A DNA stretch of 29,018 nucleotides from Tubiluchus corallicola. Taxonomy: Eukaryota; Priapulida; Priapulimorpha; Priapulimorphida; Tubiluchidae. A program made the translations under genes and the position numbers. Below, one piece after another: positions 20,303-28,503 of the stretch (position 1 is the stretch's first letter; every line of letters begins with the position of its first letter). The stretch lies in contig JAQGDQ010000813.1 in the NCBI GenBank assembly GCA_030141605.1, positions 64,001 through 93,018 on the forward strand, written 5' to 3'. A model generated the notes under the pieces. That model saw only the letters and a program-made list of their open reading frames with translations, had not been told where the DNA came from and searched no databases.

Positions 20303-21247
20303 ATGTCAAATATTATTTTGTTTATATTCATTATGAATTGTATAGTCCTACATTGTGACAGTCAGTCAATCATGGAAAACTCAACAGACAACAACGCGAA
20401 TCGATCAGATGGAAATGTATTCACCCGGCAATACCAATATTTTTTTTATGTAGTTTACGTTGCGAAACATATTATAGCAGCATTTATTGAATTATCTAAT
20501 TTGATAGTTATTATATCTCTTGTGAAGTATAAACACATGGAAGCCTATAACAACTGGTACATATGTAATCTCGCAGTGGCAGACTTGCTAACAGGATTGT
20601 ATCTGCATGTTCTTTCATATAAACTTCACTATCAATATAACACGTTGTCAGAAGGTGAATGCTTACTATTGTATCAGATTTCCACGATTTTTATTTATGT
20701 GTCAACGGCAATGTTATTGGCTGTTACAATAGACCGTTTTATTGTGATAAAATACCCACTAAGGTACAATCAACTGATGAAAAAATGGATAGTTCAGCTT
20801 ACTATTGTGGTTTTGTGGTTGCATTCACTCGGTCTAAGCGCCATGATATATCTTCAAGACAGCTGGAAGGATAGCTGTGCATTTTTGAATCGGAACTTCA
20901 TTATCCTGAATTTTATATATTGCATAATCATTACAACAGTTTTGCTGGTTATAAATGCCAACATTATATATATTGCTCGTAAGCACATGCGCCAGATTGA
21001 ATCAAATGCAGCAAGACCATACAAGCGTAATATAAAATCAGTCAAGATTATTGCTTTAGTTGTTGGTACTTTCGTTTTGTGCTATTTTCCAGCAACTATC
21101 GTAAATATCAGTAAGATGTTTGTTGCACAAAATGAAGATGACATTGTAGCAATCCAGGCTATTAGCATCTGTGCTCTGCTGATGTATAGCAATTCATTTA
21201 TGAACCCGATAATTTATGCATGGAAAAACAAAGAGCTTCGAAAATAG
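20303..21247 (+). CDS. Receptor gene 5 (type B): class A GPCR truncated at helix 8, 314 aa
   Basis: All seven transmembrane segments are intact through NPIIYAWKNKELRK, then codon 315 is TAG (21245-21247) where every other complete copy has TCG (Ser). After the stop the original frame stays open to the ancestral stop at 21311-21313, so this is a single, probably recent, nonsense change. The loss removes the hydrophobic half of helix 8, the Cys321 position and the Ser/Thr tail. The product may still fold, but with altered membrane anchoring, trafficking or desensitisation; it may also be an early pseudogene. Other differences are D49Y before TM1, P234S in loop 3 and R270S. Extracellular loop 2 (CAFLNRNFI) resembles gene 7. 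The start is the conserved ATG; an upstream TTG start is rejected. Confidence 0.85.
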   Translation: MSNIILFIFIMNCIVLHCDSQSIMENSTDNNANRSDGNVFTRQYQYFFYVVYVAKHIIAAFIELSNLIVIISLVKYKHMEAYNNWYICNLAVADLLTGLYLHVLSYKLHYQYNTLSEGECLLLYQISTIFIYVSTAMLLAVTIDRFIVIKYPLRYNQLMKKWIVQLTIVVLWLHSLGLSAMIYLQDSWKDSCAFLNRNFIILNFIYCIIITTVLLVINANIIYIARKHMRQIESNAARPYKRNIKSVKIIALVVGTFVLCYFPATIVNISKMFVAQNEDDIVAIQAISICALLMYSNSFMNPIIYAWKNKELRK

Positions 21248-22481
21248 TTCTATAAAGTGCTTTGCTTGGACGCCTTGAAAGAATTCTCAACACGAATATC
21301 CACAACCACCTAGTGAGTGATGCCACCACATCTTTCAACTTTATCACACACTTTGTTCAAAAATGAATATAACTGACATGGTTTCCATACAATGCATGAT
21401 TGCTGCAACAATGTGTCTGTTTATAAATATCTGCACCATGTGCATAACTCGTAGATGAATCAGAAAAAACAGACTTAACCAACAATCTGAACAACATCAG
21501 CAATCTAATCTAATCAAACTTTGCAATTTATACAAAATTTAACTTCAAATTGAAAGCCAATTCTATTAACAGATTAAACAAAATGGGAGATCAAGTTTAT
21601 TTGCAGCCTGCGCAAAACATCCAAAGCAAGGGTTCATTTATTATGTTCATAGTTGGGACAGGAAGTTGGCTCATTATTAATGATACTCATCCGCATGAGA
21701 TACTGAACTGACAAAAGTGTCTTAGCCAAGCTGAGATATCCGGATCAAATACCCCAAGAAGATAAAAACTAATAGTCTTCCCATTAACACTACTCATTAC
21801 TGATAACTTCAAAAAACAACATCGAGTATTAATATAAACCATGTACGTTGGCATCAACAATAACAAGTATTGATTGTCTGCCACTAGATCTAACACCCAT
21901 TCACAATGGATCTCGCACACAAGTAATATTGATCCAAAGGAATTCTAACAGTTTCCTGTTTGAAATGCAATTTTTAATGGTGCATCTATAAAAATATTTT
22001 TTCCTTGCAAATGAAAGCCACTGTTTCAATTCTCAGTATCTTTTCAAACAGCTTCGAGTAAATTGGCCATAAAACACATACGAGTTCATGTTGAATCATG
22101 TTTAGTCAGGCAAAAACATGACAATATCTCAGCCAGTGTTTCTGATTGTTATAGCGTACAAAGTGCTGGATATAGTTTATAAAATTGATCAGGAAAGTGA
22201 GCTGAACAAGCATCAAGTAAATGTACGAAAACAAAACAAGTAAAGATACATGTGTCCTTTTCACAAGACACCTCTAAAAGTCAATATTTACCACACACAC
22301 ACATATATGCGCATGTATAAATATCCTATTTCCTATTACATGTCACAACCTAGTTAAACTGTTTGGTAACACGTTTCTTTTATAATGGCCCAGCAATTAC
22401 ACACATTGTGGCAGGTTCGATTACATAAACATCACCAACTTTCAGCCACTTGCACTGTTAATAACGAAACAATACTACATT
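21248..22481. repeat. Intergenic spacer between genes 5 and 6, including the untranslated former tail of gene 5
   Basis: The first 66 bp are the former C-terminal codons of gene 5. The rest is the type x flank and type B upstream region; (CA)n at about 22292-22304. Its distal part pairs with the spacer before gene 3. No gene. Confidence 0.8.
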
Positions 22482-22560
22482 TATATAACCGTGTTGTGAT
22501 TAATGTATTTCACGCCACTTCATATAAAGGGTCAATGAAGATACAGTTTAAAAACTGATT
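22482..22560 (+). promoter_or_regulatory. Type B promoter of receptor gene 6
   Basis: TATATAA at 22482-22488, AAAAACTGATT at 22550-22560 (61 bp gap) inside the palindrome 22544-22557, ATG 40 bp further on, acceptor-like GTGTGTACAG as in gene 2. Confidence 0.6.
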
Positions 22561-22600
22561 ACAAAATACTGTATTGTTGTGTGTACAGGAAACTTGTAAG

Positions 22601-23671
22601 ATGTCAAATATTATTTTGTTTATATTCATTATGAATTGGATAGTTCTGTATTGTGACAGTCAGACAATCATGGAAAACTCAACAGACAACAACAAGAATC
22701 AATCAGATGCAAATGTATTCACTTGGCAATACCAATATTTTTTTGATGTAGCTTACGTTGTGAAACATATTATAGCAGCCTTTATTGAACTATCTAATTT
22801 GATAGTTATTATAGCTCTTGTGAAGTATAAACACATGGAAGACTATAACAACTGGTACATATGTAATCTCGCAGTGGCAGACTTGCTAACAGGATTGTAT
22901 GTGCACATTCTTTCATATAAACTCCACTATCAATATAACACGTTGTCAGACGGTGAATGTTTACTATTGTATCAGATTTCCACGATTCTTATTTATGTGT
23001 CAACGGCAACATTATTGGCTGTTACAATAGACCGTTTTATTGTCATAAAATACCCACTAAGGTACAATCAACTGATGAAAAAATGGATAGTTCAGCTTAC
23101 TATTGTGGTTTTGTGGTTGCACTCACTCGGTCTAAGTACTGTGATATATCTTCAAGACAGCTGGAAGGATAGCTGCTCGTTTTCAAATTGGAATTTCATT
23201 ATTGTGAATTGTATATATTGCATAACCATTACAACAGTTTTGCTGGTTATAAATGCCAACATTATATATATTGCTCATAAGCACATGCGCCAGATTGAAC
23301 CAAATGCAGCAAGATCATACAAGCGTAATATAAAACCATTCAAGATTATTGCTTTAGTTGTTGGTACTTTCATTTTGTGCTATTTTCCAGTAACTATCGT
23401 AAATATCAGGAAGATGTTTGTCGCACAAAATGAAGATGACATTGTATCAATCCAGGCTCGTAGCATTTGCGTTCTGCTGATGTATAGCAATTCATTTATG
23501 AATCCGATAATTTATGCATGGAAAAATAAAGAACTTCGAAAATCGTTCTGTAAAGTGCTTTGCTTGGACATCTTGAAAAACACTCAATACGAGTTTTTAC
23601 AAACAATCAGTGAGTTACACCATCATATCATTCAATTTATTACGCATTTTGTTCAAAAATGTATGGTATGA
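22601..23671 (+). CDS. Receptor gene 6 (type B): class A GPCR with frameshifted, extended tail, 356 aa
   Basis: Residues 1-326 follow the family, with the type B signal segment as in gene 2. After Lys326 one base is missing relative to gene 7 (AAAAACAC at 23576-23583 against AAAGAACAC). This puts the tail in another frame and adds 30 residues not related to the usual tail, ending at the TGA at 23669-23671. The new tail begins NTQYEFLQTISE and is His/Ile/Phe-rich (HHHIIQFITHFV). Helix 8 carries two cysteines (317 and 321). Loop 3 has an unusual KPFK (residues 245-248), residue 226 is His where other copies have Arg, and the loop 2 segment is unchanged. The 3' end and downstream flank match gene 7, not genes 1-5. 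It may encode a receptor with a novel tail or one on the way to loss. Confidence 0.88.
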   Translation: MSNIILFIFIMNWIVLYCDSQTIMENSTDNNKNQSDANVFTWQYQYFFDVAYVVKHIIAAFIELSNLIVIIALVKYKHMEDYNNWYICNLAVADLLTGLYVHILSYKLHYQYNTLSDGECLLLYQISTILIYVSTATLLAVTIDRFIVIKYPLRYNQLMKKWIVQLTIVVLWLHSLGLSTVIYLQDSWKDSCSFSNWNFIIVNCIYCITITTVLLVINANIIYIAHKHMRQIEPNAARSYKRNIKPFKIIALVVGTFILCYFPVTIVNIRKMFVAQNEDDIVSIQARSICVLLMYSNSFMNPIIYAWKNKELRKSFCKVLCLDILKNTQYEFLQTISELHHHIIQFITHFVQKCMV

Positions 23672-24078
23672 CTATGTAAATGTCATGGTTGCCATACAAT
23701 GCATGATTGCAGTAACAATGAGTCTGTTTGTAAATGTCTACATTGTGCATCAAACATACATGCATCAGAAGAACTGGATGCAACCAACGATCCAAACATC
23801 ATCATCAGCAATAAATTAAGATTAATCAAGATTGAGAGATACTAAATTGTTTGATGTAAGCCTAGTCTTCATTTCATTGTTTTCAGTTTATGGAAAGAAC
23901 TAACAGTTGAGCTGCATCTGATAATAAAGTAAATTCACTAAAACGTTTCATTTCTTTGTTTCTATTGTACAAAAACGATTAAATGTGAGCTTCATAACGT
24001 AAGCTTGTTAAGTGTAATCTTAGTTTTGGCCTTTGAAAAAATTTACATCAGGTTGTGTAATGCTTATTGCTTTACAGC
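23672..24078. repeat. Type y 3' flank after gene 6
   Basis: Shared with the flank of gene 7 (26795-27310), for example AAATGTGAGCTTCATAACNT and AAGCTTGTTAAGTGTAATCT. It carries AATAAA at 23810-23815 and 23923-23928. No gene. Confidence 0.7.
23810..23815 (+). terminator. Candidate polyadenylation signal of gene 6
   Basis: AATAAA 139 bp after the stop codon; the equivalent site follows gene 7. A second AATAAA lies at 23923-23928. Genes 1-5 have a different flank (AATCTAATC) at the aligned position. Confidence 0.4.
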
Positions 24079-24530
24079 AAGATTGCTTTAATTGTGGGCA
24101 CTTTCATTTTGTGCTATTTTCCAGTAACTATCCTAAATATGAGGAAGATGTCTGTCACACAAAATGAAGATGACATTGTTCATTTTGCGTCAACGACCAA
24201 TGTCATAAAACAAAGAGCTTCGAAAATCGTTCTATAAAGTGCTTTATTTGGACATTTCGAAAAAAATTCTTCAGGAGGAATTCTAATGACTAGTATGCTC
24301 TTGCACGACGTCTTTCTGCTTTAACACCACTTTCTTCAATAATGCACGTAAGCAGTTGGAATGGTTCCAAATAATGGAAAATTCTTGTAACAATGTTGAA
24401 GTTTGTAAATATCTGCATCATTTGCAAACCTCGCACACGCATTAGAAAAATGAGATGTAACCACCAGTCTGACCATCGTCATCAACCAAGTTTGTGGAAA
24501 AGAGAATGAACTAATAGCAAGCCGTATCAG
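24079..24530 (+). pseudogene. Fossil receptor copy: TM6 to C-terminus plus 3' flank
   Basis: From AAGATTGCTTTAATTGTGGG the sequence matches TM6 and extracellular loop 3 of the intact genes (VGTFILCYFP, QNEDDIV). It then loses about 50 bp covering most of TM7 including NPIIY, and rejoins at AAACAAAGAGCTTCG (about 24208) through helix 8 to about 24285. The 3' flank homology continues to about 24530 (for example GTTTGTAAATATCTGCATCA). It has no 5' half, a missing codon in TM6 and the TM7 deletion, so it is dead. It is more diverged than any intact copy, hence older. Confidence 0.85.
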
Positions 24531-25660
24531 CTAGTAATGTAAATTCACAAGACACCTGATTGTATTTTGTCTTTGTTTTATAGAAAGGACTAACAGCATG
24601 CTGTAAATATATTAGATGTAGTTTTGCTTTTCTTAATTTAATTCAATGGAATAAAAGAATTAACGACAGGTTGCTAAAAAAGCTAAGGTATAGTTTTCAT
24701 TTCATTGTCCTTGTTTAAAGAAAAGGACAATTTCAAGCTACATAAAGTTAATGTTTAAATGTAAAGGACCAACAACAAGCTGCATAATATAAATCCTAGA
24801 CGTCGTCTTAACTTTTACATTTTCACGTTACAGGAAAACAGTGAGTTGTACAATGTACACTTGGTAGATGTAGTTTTGTTCCTTAAAAAGTAAAAACACG
24901 TTGTGTAACATAAGTTTATTGGATGCAGTTTTTGTTTCTTTGTTTTCATTTTACATAAGATCAACAGTGATGTAATTTAGTGTAAATTTACTAAATGCGA
25001 TTTCCATTTTCTTACATTCAATTTACATTCTTACCTGCCATGCTGGATAATTGCCTGATACATACAGTAATGTAAGCATCTTTTATTTGGTTTAATTTTT
25101 TACCTTTAACATGTCTTGCAAGTGCTGGCTGTTCCAACCACTATTTCGTTTTTATTGTTTGTTTGTGCATTGTTATTTCGTTAAAAATAGCAATAAAATT
25201 TCAATTACATCCAATTAAATTAAAATTTGGACTGCCTTTATAATGAGAAAAGCTGTAGTAAATAATTAATGAAAGAATATATCAGCTCATTTATTGGAAA
25301 TTTAAATAAAGTTACATTACTTTCGTTTTTGTTTTATTATACTGGTGTAACTTTCTAATAATCTACAAACATATTGTTGCACGCAGATGCCACTCGCTTT
25401 AGAGTATTATAGGCATTATGTAAACAAGTAAACAAATTCTACACAAGCGTCCATTTCGATTCACGAGATCACTAACAGCTAATATCCACGCATGTGCATA
25501 TTTATTTGCCGTTAAAAGGCAGAAACTAGACCTAGCTAGAGGCCATTTAGTGACACACTGGGCTCAAGAATAAAGCACATAATTAATGTTATGGTAAATT
25601 AGCTACATAAGCACCACCAATTCCTCACCTTCAAAGTGAGAAATGCAGTCATGCTACGTT
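24531..25660 (+). repeat. Unique sequence followed by type A upstream region, copy 3
   Basis: 24531-24854 has no gene and only loose similarity to the type y flank (recurrent TAGATGTAGTTTT and GGACTAACA phrases suggest old internal duplication). From about 24855 it follows 17096-17899, including the AATAGCAATAAAATTTCAAT motif near 25180. Confidence 0.65.
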
Positions 25661-25735
25661 TATATAACTGTGTTGTAACTATTGTAGTTGTGCTCTTGGC
25701 AAAGAGATAACAAAAATATAATCTAAAAACTGATT
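25661..25735 (+). promoter_or_regulatory. Type A promoter of receptor gene 7
   Basis: TATATAA at 25661-25667, AAAAACTGATT at 25725-25735 (57 bp gap), ATG 45 bp further on. No acceptor-like AG is conserved between the element and the ATG in this copy. Confidence 0.6.
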
Positions 25736-25780
25736 GTAGAATACTCTACGTTGCATGAACAACAAACTCCGACTTGGAAG

Positions 25781-26794
25781 ATGTCACTCGCTATTTTGCT
25801 TATATTCACTATAAACTGGATAGCCATACATGGTGGCAGTCAGACAGTCATAGAAAATTCAACATACAACAACGTGAATCGATCAGATGGACACATATCC
25901 ACTTGGCAATACCAATATTTTTTTGATGTAGCTTACGTTGTGAAACATATTATAGCAGCAGTTACTGAACTATCTAATTTAATAGTTATTATAGCCCTTG
26001 TGAAGTACAAACATATGGAAGAGTATAAAAACTGGTACATATGTAACCTCACAGTGGCAGACTTGTTAACAGGATTGAGCCTGCACGTTCTGACATATAA
26101 ACTCCACTGTCAATATAACACGTTGTCAGAGGGTGAATGTTTACTATTGTATCAGATTTCCATCATTTTTAGTTACGTGTCAGTGGCAACATTATTGGCT
26201 GTTACAATAGACCGTTTTATTGTCATAAAATACCCACTAAGGTACAATCAACTGATGAAAAAATGGATAGTTCAGCTTACTATTGCGGTTTTGTGGTTGC
26301 ACTCACTCGGTCTAAGTGCCATGATATATCTCAAAGACAGCTGGAAGAATAGCTGTGCATTTCCAAATCGGAACTTCATTATCATGCATTTTATATATTG
26401 TGTAATCATTACAGCAGTTTTGCTGGTTATAAATGCCAACATTATATATATTGCTCGAAGGCACATGCGCCAGATTGAACCAAATGCAGCAAGATCATAC
26501 AAGCATAATGTGAAATCAGTAAAGATTCTTGCTTTAGTTGTTGGTACTTTCATCTTGTGCTATTTTCCACTAAGTATCATAAATATCAGGAAGATCTCTG
26601 TTGCACAAAATGAAGATGACATTGTTTCATTCCAGGCTCGTAGCATTTGCATTCTGCTGATGTATAGCAATTCATTTATGAACCCGATAATTTATGCATG
26701 GAAAAACAAAGAGCTTCGAAAGTCGTTCTATAAAGTGCTTTGCTTGGACATCTTGAAAGAACACTCAATACGAATTTTCACAACCAATCAGTGA
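25781..26794 (+). CDS. Receptor gene 7 (type A): intronless class A GPCR, 337 aa
   Basis: Complete copy with the type A signal segment. I start at the ATG at 25781, aligned with genes 1 and 4; the frame opens earlier only at a TTG. It is the most diverged intact copy: N83K, A91T, Y110C in extracellular loop 1, Q185K, CAFPNRNFI in extracellular loop 2, LSII after the TM6 proline, and SFQARSICILL at TM7. The added Cys110 gives three extracellular cysteines (110, 120, 192). The tail ends KEHSIRIFTTNQ, in the frame that gene 6 has lost. C321 is present. DRF, CYFP and NPIIY are intact, so it should be functional. Confidence 0.93.
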   Translation: MSLAILLIFTINWIAIHGGSQTVIENSTYNNVNRSDGHISTWQYQYFFDVAYVVKHIIAAVTELSNLIVIIALVKYKHMEEYKNWYICNLTVADLLTGLSLHVLTYKLHCQYNTLSEGECLLLYQISIIFSYVSVATLLAVTIDRFIVIKYPLRYNQLMKKWIVQLTIAVLWLHSLGLSAMIYLKDSWKNSCAFPNRNFIIMHFIYCVIITAVLLVINANIIYIARRHMRQIEPNAARSYKHNVKSVKILALVVGTFILCYFPLSIINIRKISVAQNEDDIVSFQARSICILLMYSNSFMNPIIYAWKNKELRKSFYKVLCLDILKEHSIRIFTTNQ

Positions 26795-28384
26795 GTTACG
26801 CCACCATATCGTTCAATTTTATCATGCATTTTGTTCAAAAATGTATGGTATGACTATGTAAATGTCATGGTTGCCATACAATGCATGATTGCAGCAACAA
26901 TGAGTCTGTTTGTAAATGTCTACATTATGTGCATCACTCATACTCAAACATGCATCAGAAAAACTGGATGTAACCAAAGATTCGAACATCATTATCATCA
27001 ATAAACTGAGTTTAATCAAAATTGTTTGACACTAAATCATGTGATGTAAGACGAGTCTTCATTTCATTGTCTTCAGTTTATGGAAAGTGAAGTGCATCTG
27101 ATAAAAAAGTAAATTTATCAACACTAATTATAATTTCTTTGATTTTCTTTTCACAGAATGAACTAACAGTGGGCTGCTAGAATGGATTAGTTGTAGTTTT
27201 CATGTCTTTGATTCTGTTGTATAAAAAGGATTAAATGTGAGCTTCATAACATAAGCTTGTTAAGTGTAATCTAGTCTTGGCCTTTGAAAAGATTTACAGC
27301 AGGTTGTGTAAAAAAATGTAAATTTGTTAGGCATAACCTTCATTTTCATATCATGAAGGAATTGCATAACGTAAATCTAGCAGATGTAGTTTTTAAGTTT
27401 ATATTTCGTCAGGTCATCTGAGTTGGTCACAATTTATCTTTTTAGTGGCCAAACTTTGCTATTTATACAAATCCATTTCTATCAACAGATTAAAAAAAAG
27501 CGATCAAGAGGTGATGCTTATCTGCAGTCTGTGTGAAATATTCAATGACGAAAGGGTTTATTTATTACGTTGATGGTTTGCGGAAGGAATGTAACTCATT
27601 ATTAAGGATATTCATCTGCATGAGATAGTGCAGTGACAAAGATTTGCAGCAGTGAAAGAATTTCTAGCTAAATTCAGATGTCCCTGAACAAGATAAAAAC
27701 TAATGGTCGTTTCATTAATACTACTCGTTAGTGATAACTTTATAAAACAACGTGGAGCATTAATATAAATTTTGTATGTTGGCATCAACAATTACAGCTA
27801 TTGATTGCCTGCCACCAGGTCTAACACGCATTCACACTGGACCTTGCACACTTGCAACTAATATCGATCCAAATGAATTCTAACACTTTTTTGTTTGAAA
27901 CGTAACTTTCATTGATGCATCCATAAAAATCTTTTTCCTTTGAAAGCCACCATTTCAATTCTCGATATATTTTCAAATAGCTGTGAGTAAATTGGCCACA
28001 AATCAAACACTAGTTCATGTTGACTTATGCTTAATCGATGTCAGCCCATGTTTCTGATTGTTATAGCACACAAAATGCTGGATGGCGTTTATAACAATGA
28101 TCAGGTAAGTGAGCTGATCAAGCATACAAGTAAATGTAAGTAAACAAGTTAAGTAAACCTACACATGTGTCCTTCTCAATACAAGACACAGCTAAAAGCC
28201 GATATTTACACACCGACACACGCACGCATATATATAAATATGTTTTCCCATTGTATGTCACAGTCTAGTTAAACTGTTTGTTAACACATTACTTTTTTAA
28301 TGGTCTAGCAATTACACACATTATAGCAGATTCGGCTACATAAACCACACCAATTATCAGCCGCTTCCACTGTTAATGCTCGAT
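26795..28384. repeat. Spacer between genes 7 and 8 (type y flank, then diverged type B upstream region)
   Basis: 26795 to about 27420 follows the flank of gene 6. From about 27440 (ACTTTGCTATTTATACAAAT) it follows the type B spacer, but is more diverged than the five copies upstream, and the recurring short frames seen in them are broken here. That supports the view that they are non-coding. No gene. Confidence 0.75.
27000..27005 (+). terminator. Candidate polyadenylation signal of gene 7
   Basis: AATAAA 206 bp after the stop codon, at the position aligned with 23810-23815 after gene 6. Confidence 0.4.
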
Positions 28385-28463
28385 TATAAAACCGTGCTCT
28401 GACAAACGTATTTTGTTCCATTTCATATAACGGGTAAACGAACATACAGTTTAAAAACTGATT
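28385..28463 (+). promoter_or_regulatory. Type B promoter of receptor gene 8
   Basis: TATAAAA at 28385-28391 replaces TATATAA. AAAAACTGATT lies at 28453-28463 (61 bp gap) inside the palindrome 28447-28460, and the ATG 40 bp further on. The two elements and their spacing survive although the sequence around them has diverged. Confidence 0.62.
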
Positions 28464-28503
28464 ACAAAATACTGTATTGTTGTGTGTACAGGAAACTTGT
28501 AAG

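Noticed and set aside
24079-24290. A possible terminal exon of a spliced receptor (TTTACAG precedes the homology)
   Set aside because: The TM7 segment with NPIIY is deleted, no matching 5' exon exists, and all intact relatives are intronless; a decayed copy explains it better.
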